Assembly: GCA_930367215.1 (NCBI GenBank)
Contig: OV884056.1
Location: 322,616,709 to 322,680,708, forward strand
Direction of reading: 5' to 3'
DNA length: 64,000 nt
From: Pollenia angustigena
Lineage: Eukaryota; Arthropoda; Insecta; Diptera; Polleniidae
Position numbers and translations under genes: made by a program. The notes beneath the pieces were generated by a model. It saw nothing but the letters and a program-made list of their open reading frames with translations, did no database searches and had not been told where the DNA came from. Below are positions 32,845 to 44,378 of this stretch, piece by piece (positions within the stretch are counted from its first letter, which is position 1; each line of letters starts with the position of its first letter).

Positions 32845-33553
32845 CCCATGTTCTGTAACTTTAGTGAGAACTTCTTGCATCGAAAAGATGTGAAACAAAA
32901 TATTCCATCGTTTCTCGAAAAGTGAGAAAAATGTGTGTCTGTAATTCATGTCGAAAACTATCAAAAGAGATTACGTCGTTACGTTCTAAATGTCATAATA
33001 TTGCACCCGAAGCCGATGTGACATTGCAGACGTTCAGAACGCCAGTAACACATATCGTTGACGGCGAGCAAAATTTACTTAAATTGAAAATTTTTCAACG
33101 ACGGCGGCGAAAACACAACCGTCGGCTATACCAAATTGTGTAAAGTGCGACTTTAATGTTTGTTGTTTGCAAACGAGTTTTGAAAAAATTCGTATATTTT
33201 ATAAAAATATTAAAAGCAAAATAATAAAACAATGAAAAATGTGCCAAGAATAAAATATTATTATTATTATTTTTAATTGTTTTTTAGTGTTAAAATTTTT
33301 TCTCGCCCCATTTTTATTCGTGAGTTTATTTGACAGTTCAAAGCGGGAACTCTTCTCAACAAAATGTTACAGACACACTTTTTCTGTAAATTGGCTAGTA
33401 ATTTCCTTACGTGACAGCTTGTACTCGCCAAAAAAAAGTTACAGACACAGTTAAGTGAGAAAAACAGCTGTTTGTTTCAATTTATGGCATATTTGTTTCA
33501 TTTCACACATTTCAATCGAAAACTTTCTCGACGCGAGAGTTACAGAACATGGG
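32845..33553. mobile_element. Inverted-repeat element with TTACAGACAC words
   Basis: CCCATGTTCTGTAACT (32845-32860) recurs perfectly inverted at 33538-33553. Close variants of GTTACAGACACA/TGTGTCTGTAA occur near 32931, 33364 and 33437, like a subterminal binding array. No convincing target duplication was seen. Confidence 0.55.
32928..33143 (+). CDS. Small basic ORF inside an inverted-repeat element
   Basis: A 71-codon frame starts MCVCNSCRKLSKEITSLRSK and ends IFQRRRRKHNRRLYQIV before TAA. Local GC content is higher than in the flanks, a CxxC pair sits near the start, and the C terminus is strongly basic. An in-frame ATG two codons upstream (32922) is an alternative start. No family was recognised. 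Its location between the 32845-33553 inverted repeats suggests either a captured fragment or element-encoded sequence; chance cannot be excluded. Confidence 0.25.
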   Translation, partial: KMCVCNSCRKLSKEITSLRSKCHNIAPEADVTLQTFRTPVTHIVDGEQNLLKLKIFQRRRRKHNRRLYQIV

Positions 33554-33703
33554 CACATGTGATTTTAATTCAAAATAGTACACTAAATTATGAGCGGTTG
33601 TTCACAACAGTCGTATTTGTTCATGTTATTATTTTAAGACATATGACTTTATGACACCTTGTGAATCCCCCAATTGTATCGTAATGCGTATGTTGGTTTG
33701 TAC

Positions 33704-34754
33704 TAGGGTGTTCAATTAATCGGGTTTTATTTTTGTTCGAATAAACGATTAATCGATGTTTGGCATTTTTAACTTATTCGATTAAACGAATAAAATTTTA
33801 AAATAAATCGATTAATCGAATAATTCTAAATCCCGAAATTTTATATATTACGAGTTTTTTTTCGAAAATTTTAGAAAAATAAGACTTGTGAATCTTGCTC
33901 CAAATTGTTGCTTCACTTTCGGGTACTTAGATTTTCAGAGTCAATATATATTTGCATTTTTTCAAACTTTTCACGAACATTCCATCCTCTGCTATGCTTC
34001 TGCAAATAATTTCCTCTAGAGAATCGATCGAAGTATCTTGTTTAAAATATTTAGTCATTGGATATTGTTGGTGGAGCATCTTCTTCAAGGACTATGTTAT
34101 AGACATTGTGTTAGTGGTAAATTAGTGAAGTTGTTAATACCGTGTTGGACACCTGTTACATTAAGCATTATAAGATTTATCTTTCGTGCATTATTTTTAA
34201 ACGTTACTCATTCTAAAGAGAGAAACGCATTAACTACTTGGTTAAAAAATATGGGCGAGTTCTAGAAATCGAAATGAAGTAGATTTAAAATCGAGCAAAT
34301 TTTAAAAACGACCCTGTAATGAAAGTTCATAAAAGTTTTCCATTTTATCTACTTCATTCTTTAAGTATCTATTATTTTAGCATTTTGTAAATAATTGAAT
34401 TTAATATCGTTCGATTTCAATTTCACTTCAATTATATTTCTAGAACATACCCCATAAATTAATATAAATCTTTGCCGTTTTTTCTTTTGTGAAATGAATG
34501 ATTAAATTGTGTTGAAAAATTTAACAAAAATATAAGCTAAATTTCTCACTAAACATGACTGTGTTTTTTTAATTCCAACGGACACATCTATTTGGTTTGT
34601 TTATTCGACTTAAAACTTTAAAAAAATTAAACATTTAACAGAAATACTATATATTATAATTATTCGATTAATCGGTATAAATTCTTCGATTAATCCTTTA
34701 ATCGTCTAAAATTGTTCGATTAATCGAACAAGAATTAATCGACGGAACACCCTA
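33704..34754. mobile_element. 1.05-kb hAT-like element, TAGGGTGTTC ends
   Basis: TAGGGTGTTC at 33704 and GAACACCCTA at 34754 are perfect 10-bp inverted ends. The flanks GTTTGTAC at 33696-33703 and 34755-34762 are a perfect 8-bp duplication fitting nTnnnnAn. Both subterminal regions repeat ATTAATCGA/CGATTAATC words. Interior frames are short and unrecognised, so the element is non-autonomous. Confidence 0.88.
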
Positions 34755-34784
34755 GTTTGTACACATCCGGTTTTGAGCCGAATC

Positions 34785-35240
34785 TTTTTTTTTTTTTTTT
34801 TTTTTTTTACTGATAGGACCAGCACTCAGGGGATGACCCCTACTAATGCATTGCATTGTGTTGGAACTAGGAAAATAGGTTGTGCGAAGGAGGATAGAGG
34901 GAGTAGTGTTTGTGAACATTCGATTTGAACTTAATCATGTTGTAAGTGAGAGGGAAGACTTCTGCAGGAAGGTTATTCCACATACGAACTGTGCGGGAAA
35001 AAAATGAATTCTCTCTGTAATGCGTTGTACGATTCACCTGCCAATCGACCACATAAGGATGGGCTCTTGAGGAAAAACGTGTATTACGAACAAACGTACG
35101 GGTTCCGGGAACCAGATCCCTAATTTCGTCAGAACACATCCCATTGTAGTAACGATAAAACAGTCGTTGTTTCGATCGCCATTTTATTTGTGCATTGACC
35201 ATTTGATTTTTCACTTGCTTTACACCTGCATTGTATCATA
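34785..35240 (-). mobile_element. 5'-truncated LINE 3' end with poly-A tail
   Basis: On the minus strand the frame (about 35238 to the stop at 34867) reads NQMVNAQIKWRSKQRLFYRY, DLVPGTRTFVRNTRFSS, AHPYVVDWQVNRTTHYRENS and TVRMWNNLPAEVFPLTYNMI. This is the C-terminal tail of CR1/Jockey-type LINE ORF2. A 58-nt untranslated region and an A24 tail (T24 at 34785-34808 on the plus strand) follow. The copy is cut at its 5' end near 35240. It differs from the 28165 fragment, so at least two families are present. Confidence 0.8.
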
Positions 35241-36035
35241 GGTACGTGCTATTGTTATTGTTTCTGTAAGAACGGTACTTTTATGCAAATCATTAAATTT
35301 TACTAATGACATTCGGCCTCTTTTATTGGAACGTTAAGCTGGCCACATGCTTTTTACCACTCGCTCGAATTTATTTCATTTATTCTCATACTGTTTGGCC
35401 AAAACCAATTTCCCGAAAAATTTTCAAACTTTCCATGTAAGTATTTTTAATCAGGGTTGTCAGATTGATTTTGACCTTTTTCGCCAAATTCAATGTCAAA
35501 AATCGCCAAAGCCTTTATTTTCAAGTTTTTGGCAGTAAAATACATATTTTTTAATTTATTAAAAATATTTTTTATATATCCTTAAAATTTAATTTGTTCC
35601 GTATCGCTAGAATATGGCAAAAATTTAAAAAAAAGTCGTAATGATACATATTATGCTTAATTTTTATTTAGAAAAAAGTAAAAATAGCTAGTGAACACAA
35701 AAATGGTACGATGTTTACAGTAAAAAAGTATTAAACAAATATTGGATATACATTTTTATATAGTTGCAGTTTTATTATATATCTAAAACGCTTCAACCGC
35801 AAAGCTCCCTATTTGTCTTCTTTTTTGGAATACATTTTAAGGGTATTGCATTAATTCAAAATGGAACAAAAGAAGTGCAACTCATGACTCGTAATAACGC
35901 GTCTAGAAGTTTGTCTTACATTCTGCATCGAAGGCGAGTTTAAGTGGAGTTCATAGCTTAAACACAGGCATTACTAGTGCTAATTACCAGCATATAAACA
36001 GTCAAAGTAAGTTCCTTAAAATTGTACGTACCTAC

Positions 36036-36578
36036 TAGAGGTCTGCAAGAATAAATAAAAACCAATTTCAACACACTCATTTGTTTTTTAACTGCAATGT
36101 GTCGAGCACCCAATAATAAAGAAACAAATGAAAGAATAACCAAAGACAAAACGAATAAAAACTCATTCAATTCAGTCAACGCAAGTCAAATGAGTGAAAT
36201 ATTCAAATATAATTTGAATGTAAAATTTGTGTACCTACACATTACGTATGTATGTGTAAGCTTAACTCTTACAAATAAAAGAAGGCACAAGCTTACACAC
36301 ATATTATGTCAATGTATTCAAATAAATGTATGGACATTCAATAATTCAAAAATTATTCGAATATTTTTTGTAAACTTGCTCGGGTCATTCCACTGTTTTG
36401 TTATTTATGAATGACTCTCAAATTAATTTACAGTAAACAAGTATTTTATTCAATTCATTCTCTCTTATTTTTGTATATGGTTTACTCTTTTCTTACATTT
36501 TTGAATGTTTAATATTTGAGTAAATGTTGTGCACTTTGAATAAAGGCAAACAAGTGAATTATTCAAAGCAGACCTCTA
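36036..36578. mobile_element. 543-bp hAT-like element, TAGAGGTCTGC ends
   Basis: Perfect 11-bp inverted ends TAGAGGTCTGC and a perfect 8-bp duplication GTACCTAC (36028-36035, 36579-36586), fitting nTnnnnAn. The interior repeats TTGAAT/ATTCAA words. A 105-codon chance frame at 36097-36414 has no recognisable motif. Confidence 0.9.
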
Positions 36579-36741
36579 GTACCTACCGTATCGTTGCAGC
36601 TTTAAAGTTTTGCCATAAACTTATTTACCTTTCCAATCAACCAACGCTAATTTTTCAAAAAAATTTTTAAAATATCACTTACAACATCTGTGATAATAAA
36701 TTGCCACATAAATACATATGTATAATGAAAAAATGTTCATA

Positions 36742-37664
36742 GAGGCCTGTTCTGAAAATCACATTTTGTAAAAGTGATTTTGTGAAAGTGCTTTTCACAA
36801 TTTCTCACAGTGCTTTTACAATATTTATTTGTTTTTTTTGTACCATTTTTTAAAACTTCGATTATATTCAGGATGATTAAGATGAGATTTGCTATTTGGG
36901 GTACAATTTTGGGAAGGCCTATTAAGATTTTAAGGTTTCAAATGATAAAAAAAGTGATAAAAGAAAGTTGCATTCGTTTTACCAAAAACTTTATTTACGA
37001 GGTTAGAGCTAGGCTTCCTAGCAATTTGGAAATTTTACAAAACGTTTACTTTTTAGCGTTGACAACATATTTTTTTTATTAAAATTTGGGCTGTCATTAA
37101 GTTTTATAAAGAATGGTCGGTCACTGCAAAATTTTCGGTAATTGCAACAGGCCAGATTCAGAAATAGATTTTAAAATCGGTTGAAATTCATCACACCTTT
37201 TAAAAACGGTCGTTTTGAAATCGATTGATTTTGAAATCGATTGATTTTCATCACATTTAAATGAAAATGGTCACCCATCAACGCCATCGCCTTTTTTAAA
37301 TTTTGGAGGTATATTATATTCGGCACAGCCGAATGCAACTTGTTTTGTGTTTAATTAAATTTAAAAAATGGCTTAGTGCTTTTTTACGCTTTTTTTTGTT
37401 CAAAATAGTGCATTTTAGTGCTTTGTTTAAATTTTAAAGTGCTTTTTGCTCTCAAAAAGTTGGCATCACTGGGGTCTACTATTTATTATAAATCGTTAGT
37501 CAGTTAAAACAAAACAAATTGTTGGAAAATAGGATAAAAAGCGTTAAATAATTACCTATAATTTTGTAAAACAAACGGTGTAATTTACAGAACACCACAA
37601 AATCACACGTATGATTTTAAAAGCACATGTGATTTGAAATCACGTGATTTTCAGAACAGACCTG
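36742..37664. mobile_element. Element with AGGYCTGTTCTGAAAATCAC ends
   Basis: AGGCCTGTTCTGAAAATCAC at 36743 is matched inverted by GTGATTTTCAGAACAGACCT ending at 37662, 19 of 20. GTGATTTT/AAATCAC words recur near both ends. The right third (37475-37664) matches 39692-40058, so the family has at least two members. A frame at 36870-37082 (MIKMRFAIWGTILGRPIKIL and YEVRARLPSNLEILQNV) might be transposase-derived, but no family was confirmed. No target duplication is clear. Confidence 0.6.
37305..37345 (+). repeat. Tail fragment of the dispersed fly repeat
   Basis: GGAGGTATATTATATTCGGC and ACAGCCGAATGCAACTTGTT match the tail of the 24916-26164 copy. It lies inside the 36742-37664 element. Confidence 0.55.
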
Positions 37665-38063
37665 AATGACTTTAAATATATGTATGTATGTTTAATTATA
37701 TTTATTGATTCTTTCAAGAGCACTTTTAAATATGAAAAACTATTTTCTCGAAGATTTTTATTATCTTCATCAGCCATTTGAACATACATACTTTCAAATA
37801 TTAACCAAACATATGAATGCCTCAAATTTCATACATACATAAAGATACTATAATAAAAATAATATTATTTCTCAGTATTGAATTTAACGAATTTCAAAAC
37901 AAATGCATAGCTCATCAAAAATAGCCAACAAAATCGCCAACTTTTTTGTTAAATCGCCAAAACATCGCCATGTCGTCAAATCAAAAATTAGGTCGCCAAA
38001 CAAGTTCGAAAATCGCCACGTTTGGCGAGAAATCGCCATATCTGACAACCCTGTTTTTTATAA

Positions 38064-38266
38064 TTTAAAAAACTGCAGTCGAAACCAAAAATCGTCGAAC
38101 AAAAAAACAAAAATTTGTGTACAACTTTTCGCTTTTTGTGTTGCTTTGACAACGATTGGTTATATTTAATGAATCGTTAAATCAACAGTTTTTATTTGGC
38201 CAATGACAAATGAAGAAGTGGAAAAATGACTGTTTTTCTACTTTCACTGCAGTTTTTTAAACGCTG
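38064..38266. mobile_element. Second copy of the 179-bp hAT-like family
   Basis: TTTAAAAAACTGCAGTCG at the left and CACTGCAGTTTTTTAAACGCTG-type end at the right match the 11834-12012 element. Between them GGCCAATGACAAATGAAGAA and ACAACTTTT words are shared. The first five bases of the left end are lost at the junction with the 35452-38053 block. Confidence 0.75.
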
Positions 38267-38476
38267 ATGCAAAGAAAATAGTGGCAAATTGATGTTGTTA
38301 GTGCGGTGTTGTTTCGGTCTATTCTAAAACTCATTTAAGTTTGAATTTCTTTTCTAATGAAAAAGGAGAAGTGGTTTAAAGGCATTTAAGCCATACGTAT
38401 GTATGTGTTATTGTTGTTATCACTCTGGTGCTTTTATGCAAATCATAAAATTTTTGTTTTTTTTAATTTTGAAAGT

Positions 38477-38941
38477 ATACCAAGAGCTGATCGGTCAAAT
38501 ATAGGTCGGCGTACATGTCGTACTAATTGTAGTTTACTTTAAAGGAGATCACAAATTAAAGACCAACGATCATTGCAACGCGATGCACGATCGCAAGCTA
38601 CATCTGTGGATCCAAATCAAAATCCAATTGTCGCAATGCTGGTTCATTGCGACAATTGACACCATTTCTTCGTATGAGACATGGAATATGTTGCTCTTAT
38701 TTATGACTGCGAAATTGATTACAGTATACATGGATGTATCCGTAGAATGACGGTGAGATGTTCATGCAGCCAAATTTCAAGGTAAAACCACATCTTTAGC
38801 CGATCCACTCCATTCATTCATTGAAACGTCACCAACGTCCAAGCATTTTTTTGCTCATATGCATTTAACAATACAATATGCAAAACAACGATTCCTCTTC
38901 AACCACCTTGAAGGCAAACCAACGTTTGCCGGGTCAGCCAG
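38477..38941 (+). pseudogene. Helitron gene remnant with 3' terminus
   Basis: The frame opens at ATA (in place of ATG) followed by PRADRSNIGRRT, the well-known start of animal Helitron Rep/helicase proteins. RSLQRDARSQATSVDPNQNP follows after a stop, and later LADPLHSFIETSPTSKHFFA resembles the conserved stretch ahead of the Rep domain. The element then ends with the hairpin GGCAAAC-CAAC-GTTTGCC and GGGTCAGCCAG (canonical CTAG), followed by T. The Rep and helicase domains are absent, so this is an internally deleted, non-functional copy. The 3' hairpin is shared with 23938-24485. Confidence 0.65.
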
Positions 38942-39400
38942 TATAGATATGAAATATGTATGATGCTGTCAATTGAAAATTTATAAAAATTATTTAAAAA
39001 TCATGAAAAAATAAATCAAGTTGAAAAAGTATTTAGTGAATTCTCCACATGTATAATTTTTTGGGTGGTGTCATTAAAAGCTTCTAAAATTTTAAAAACG
39101 TTAAGCAAATCTTTTTTTTTTATTATTTACACAGATTTTTTGTTGATAATGAGATTTTAGGAATAAATTTGGAAAAGATTTTAAATGACAGTTAGCAACA
39201 CATATTCTTTTGAGATGAAAGTTTGCAAACGTCTGAAGTTTTAAAGAAGATCCCATTAGGAGTGATGGATTTTTTTTTAATTTAAAAAAGCATTAGATAT
39301 AAAATATTAAGGGAAATCACTAAAAAATTATTCTTGTAAGATTTTATTCAAATGCGGAAAGCTGACATAAATTGTTTTCTTAAGTATCCTATCGGCAAAA
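38942..39400. other. AT-rich spacer
   Basis: No gene or repeat structure was recognised. Confidence 0.3.
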
Positions 39401-39426
39401 GTGTGTGTGTGTGTGTGTGTGTGTGT
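39401..39426. repeat. (GT)13 microsatellite
   Basis: Uninterrupted GT tract, followed by GTGGGTGGGTG. Confidence 0.9.
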
Positions 39427-39691
39427 ATGGGTGGGTGGGTGTTGATTGCGCATTTAATTTTTTGCTTATGAAATTTTGGTTTGTTGTTCGTTTCCTAATT
39501 CTTTTGTTTAGTTATTTAATGAAAATTTTATAAACTTTGCAAAATAGTGAAAATTCGCGAAATTTTTTAATTGCTCAAACAAGCCATAAAATTGATTAAA
39601 AGTCCCTAAAACTATAAGAAATTGCAAAAATTCGCTAAAAATTTCTAAATAAGCGGAAATTCGCAAAAATTTGCTAACAGCGACATGATAG

Positions 39692-40058
39692 CAGGCTCTA
39701 CTATTTATTATAAATCTTTAAAGCTGCAAAGAATCAGAAAACTTACGGGAACAAATCGCTTCTATCGTGTCGTGGCTAACAAATTCGCAAAAATTGCAAA
39801 ATTTCAAACACACCCTGAAACTGATTTGAGATCGCTTAGTCGGTTAAAACAAAACAAATTATTGGAAAATAGCATAAAAAGCGTTAAAAAATGAGCTATA
39901 ATTTTGTAAAACAAACTTTCTGTATTTTCTTGTGCTTTCGACAATTGAAAATCACACCGAAAAACAAAAAACGGTGTGATTTACAGAACACCACAAAATC
40001 ACACGTGTGATTTTAAAAGCAAATGTGATTTGATATCACGTGATTTTCAGAACAGACC
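39692..40058. mobile_element. Second copy (right part) of the AGGYCTGTTCTGAAAATCAC family
   Basis: TCTACTATTTATTATAAATC, TTGGAAAATAGCATAAAAAG, GATTTACAGAACACCACAAA and the end CACGTGATTTTCAGAACAGA-CCT are shared with 37475-37664. The copy here has about 180 extra internal bases. No left end was found. Confidence 0.6.
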
Positions 40059-42054
40059 TGAATATTATAATTATTCTTCATAACGTTTTGTTGTTCAGTT
40101 TTGCTTTTTATTTACTCTTCTTTAATAAGTTTTCAACTTTTAAACTTTATTAAGTATATTCCACATTATGCGCATAATTTAGATGTATTTAAATCTTTTG
40201 ACCGTTTCATTTGTCTGCGTTGTGTATTGGGGCAAACGCAAACATTTTTTGCAAGCTGCTTAATACTAATAAAAAAGAAGTCATAAGTTTAGGTCTAGGT
40301 CTAGGTCATAGTTGGTTCATGTCTGTCGATGTGTTTAAAACTGTTTGCTATGCGGAAATGACTATGGAAACGTAAAATGCCAATTAGCTGTCGTATAGTT
40401 AAGCGATTTAGTTTTTGTGTGTTTAACACAACAATGTTATTGACTTGTTTTTAAATTTAACGATTATCTTTGAATACGTAATATTTGCATTAATTAATAC
40501 GTATACAAATATAACACCGTTACATTTATTAACTTTAATTAAATGAAATTTCTTAAAGAAAACAAACAGTTAAACGCATTACCACCAACAAAAATAAGAA
40601 CAATAAATCTAGTGACGACAACAATGATTTAGCAATTAATATAGATAAATATATAAATTTATAGTCTTCTAAAACTTGTTCTAGAAAGTGCGCGTATTAA
40701 TGAACGAACCAATTATTTGGTAATTGGTTTGTCTGTGTGATTTTCTTTTAATTTGTATCCCATAAATATTCCATTAAGTGCTGGCATTTCTTGCCTAATA
40801 GCTCATTGTTTGCTTCATTATGTGTTTGCCACTCCAGACCAGAGGTTCCCACTGATTTTATATTTACGAAACCCTTGCAAAAGCATTTTATTATTTATTT
40901 GTAGGCAATACAAATCGCTTAATATTTTTTTACGGAACTCACTAAATTTGTAAATTATAAAAGTTTGGGACTCCCGCTGCTCTAGACAATTATTATCGAA
41001 ATCGTTTTGTTTATTATTTATTTCATTCTTAATTTAGTTCAGTTTGCACAAATACATCGAAGAATTTCAAAGAAAAACAATTCACTTGCGTTGTTGTTGT
41101 GAGCTTTGCTACATTTAAATACCTACGTATTTGTTTATTATTGTACGACTTAATTATATTTTTAATTTTTAAAGGGGGGGTTGTTTGTTCCTGTTTACCG
41201 TTTCTGTTTTTATTATGAATGGAAATAGACAAAAGCTAAAAGTTGATGTACGTATTCGTTTAATAGTTCGGGGAAATACGCCTTTTTAAAGTACAACGTT
41301 TTTACAACGGTTTTTGCTTCTGTCGCACAGTGTACTTTCCATCTCAACTGAGTGATCAGAAACTGCTAAGACATGAAATATATTTTGTCGGTTATTTTTG
41401 TTTTTAAATTCAAATGTTAATCAAAACGTAGATATTTTTCGAATCTAGAAATGTTTTTGCTCTAAGATGTTTGGTCGGAATACTTTATAATCGCACAGTT
41501 TTTGGCAGAGTTTTTTATCTTTTTATCTTCAAAGAAGTACCGGCTGCAAACAATTTTTTATATGGGAATTTCCATGAGAATATCAACCATGACTCAAAAA
41601 ATACAAGCCCTTGAAACTTTTTTATTAAATATGTATGGAGAAAATGATAAAACCTCCAAACTTTACTATGAAGAAGTTCTTAAAGCTTTTCTAAATTTTA
41701 AAAGAGCAAAAACAAATTTAAGTTTAAATATCTCTTTAATTAATTTTCAGAAATTTCCATCGATTAATATCTTTTTTCTGGCGATTTAATTGAGATATTG
41801 GTAACATTGCAATTATATGTACTTTAAAATTAATGTTACAACAACAATGAATCGGATCCATGAGTAAAAGCCAAATATATAGTACGATTACCCGAATTGG
41901 ATGATATTTTAAAGTCACGTACATGGAAGAGTATCATTTGTCTAGGTCATTTGTATTAGATCATTCGCAATGTTTGAAAATAAAAGTTCAAAGCAAATAT
42001 TTGTCGCAAACAAAAAATATTGATCTTTATTTTTTTATTTAAATAATAGCAATG
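40059..42054. other. AT-rich stretch, no supported gene
   Basis: A coding-like frame near 41589-41750 (MTQKIQALETFLLNMYGEND) lacks motifs and splice context and is not called. Confidence 0.3.
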
Positions 42055-42500
42055 TTATAAGCTTTTAAAGGTTGTCCCGTACGATATTGTAAGTACAGCA
42101 AATACAACTAAATATATAATCGTATTATGTTGGTATTTATAATAAATTCGGACCAAACCTATTTTATTGCAATCTTAATCATATTATCAAATATTATTGG
42201 TCTCGGTCCATATTTGACATTAGCTCCCACACAAATTCTACTCCCAAAAATAGTCTTTAATGCCATTACTTCTTTATAAATATGTTTTGGTATTGACATA
42301 CAATTTGGCGACAATAAGTTTTAGGATTGATTTTATGCCATGACAAAATGTTGTGCTGGCATGCAAAATACCTTACATTAGAATAATGTCCTGGCGGGTC
42401 CATGACTGCCCAAGGGTTCAACAAAGGGTACACTCTTGAAAATTTGTTTTTAAATTCTGTGGTAAACTACTCTATACGACTGCACTTTCTTACTTGTTTG
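42055..42500. repeat. Diverged dispersed fly repeat
   Basis: TCGGTCCATATTTGACATTA, GCCATGACAAAATGTTGTGC and a tail TACGACTGCACTTTCTTACT-TGTTTG have the style of the dispersed family; part matches 40-215. Confidence 0.5.
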
Positions 42501-43788
42501 TTTCAAGTTTTTGTATGCTTATATTACATCTTTTATTAATACTATTAGAGTCACGTACGGTATGTCACGAACGATACTAAATTTTGTTCATTAGATTTAA
42601 AACCATCTAAAAAAAAATTTTTTTTAAATAACGGATTATAATACAAGAAATTAAAAAAAACCCCCTCCCACAATTCGCACATTCTTACATTCAACTCAAA
42701 ATCACTTCCGTTTGATGTCACGTACGATGGCATGGAAATGCCCATATATTAAATAAGCTCTAATATTTAATTGGCATATTAAAATAATAAAGATCGAATA
42801 AAAATACATATTATATATAATATTTTTTATTTAGATAAAATATTCCTTACCTGGAACCTTATATGGAAATTGTGTTGCCATTATTAGACTTGTGCAAAGT
42901 AATCGTGTTTTCTAATATAATTGCAAGAAAAATTACTTTTGAGTTTTGTTAAAATGCTTCTTTTTTGCTGCCCCGTAACCACCAGACCACACCAGCAATT
43001 TGTGAAGTCTTAACACAAGAAATAACGCCCAGAGAAAAAAATTGTTATCTTGAGGTAGCGAATACGTACATATCTTAGAACATAAATTTAAAAATATACT
43101 GAAGAGGGGTTGTGTGCAGGATGCCAAATTGTCAAAATAGCATTCTTGATAACCTTTTGGCAACTAAACAATGCTGCTGTAGCTAATGCCAATTTTAATG
43201 TCAGTTGCGTTGCTTAATGACAACGAAACTGAAGTTGTGTGGCCAGCCGTATTCGTCCCATAAGTTTTTTCTTAATTTTTTGACAGTTTGGCAGCTTGCG
43301 ATTAAAAATTAATGCTCAGCAATGTATTATAACATTTGTTGCTGAACATGTAATCTAACATATATTTATGCATTCCACACCTTTATAACTTGTGTGAGTA
43401 TGTTGTCAAGGCAATAATTGACCAACTTATTGCTCGTGTGGTCGGGGGGTTAAAGAGTTAACAGCAAAAAACCCTAATTTTTAACCCGTTTAAAAGTTAT
43501 AGATTTTTGACCACTCTCACCTCGAAGAAGTACACTGTAAGTCGTACCCGTGTTCTATATAATAGTTGGGTTAATAAGTACGGGTAAGTAATTAATATAA
43601 CTGATTTCTAATAACAAAAGTTAAAATATGTTTTTTTTTTTTGTAATTATTACGCTGTGCAACAGCAATAAAAAAACATTTTAAAACAAAACAAATTCAT
43701 GTTGACCCTTTTATAGTCACTTCCCGTTCTTAGTTTTCCATTTAATGATACACGGGTTGTTGTGACCTTATTGCCATAGACCCTTAGT
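42501..43788. other. AT-rich stretch, no gene seen
   Basis: Chance frames and homopolymers only. Confidence 0.3.
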
Positions 43789-44378
43789 CTGGCTTCACAC
43801 TATGAACGTTTTTTTTTTTTCAAATATAACAATAAAAAGTATAAAATATAACAATTTCACCTCAGCGTTAGATTGGCAAAATTTAAGCAAAAGTATTTCA
43901 GTATAGTATTTATAATAAATTTTTCCTGTCAAGTTCAAATTTTTAAAATCATTGAAGTATATTGAAAACAACAAAGGACCTAGAACACTTCCCTGAAGAA
44001 CTCCATGTACAACTTTACACAGATTACTCTTCTTTTCCTTAAGTTGAACAAATGGCCTTCTATTTGTTAAAGGCGACCGTACACGACATGTTTTTGTCAT
44101 CTGACATACATGTCGTGTGTTACCTTTTAAACTTTGCTTCTGTAAAAGTCAGATGCAAAGTCATCTGACAAAATTTCAATTAGAGCATGCTCTATTTTCT
44201 TCCGACAAACAATCTGACATCAGAAATCTATGCCGAGAGGAAACCGGCAGCGGCGTCCACTATTGACGGAATCATTAGCCGGCTGAAGTTAATATTAAGA
44301 GAACATAATTTCATTCACTCCTCTTTTACCAATAAAATCAGACTTTCTGTAAGAAAACTTTCATAGTGTGAACCCAGA
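43789..44378. mobile_element. Inverted-repeat element enclosing a LINE fragment
   Basis: TCTGGCTTCACACTATGAAC (43789) and, inverted, TCTGGGTTCACACTATGAAA (ending 44378) agree at 18 of 20. A second inverted pair, ACACGACATG/CATGTCGTGT, lies at about 44083-44120. No target duplication was found. Confidence 0.5.
43840..44075 (-). mobile_element. LINE reverse transcriptase fragment
   Basis: The minus strand reads NRRPFVQLKEKKSNLCKVVH then GVLQGSVLGPLLFSIYFNDF and LNLTGKIYY. This is the RT segment around the PQGS motif, with proline changed to leucine. The catalytic YADD that should follow is degenerate (YKYYTE). No LINE sequence flanks it on either side. Confidence 0.75.

Larger units (their letters stand above)
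35452..38053. mobile_element. 2.6-kb composite block with hAT-like ends
   Basis: CAGGGTTGTCAGAT at 35452 and its perfect inverse at 38053 (14 bp) bound the block. Flanks TTTTTAAT and TTTTTTAT agree at 7 of 8, though they are low-complexity. ATCGCCAAA words fill both subterminal zones, as in the 22639 element. Two further elements lie inside (36036-36578 and 36742-37664), so the original was about 1 kb or less. No hAT transposase was recognised. Confidence 0.65.

Noticed and set aside
36097..36414. 105-codon frame inside a hAT-like element
   Set aside because: No transposase motif; composition follows the TTGAAT repeats of the element.
41502..41789. 95-codon frame with a coding-like centre
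   Set aside because: No recognisable family, no clear splice sites and no copies; not enough to call a gene.
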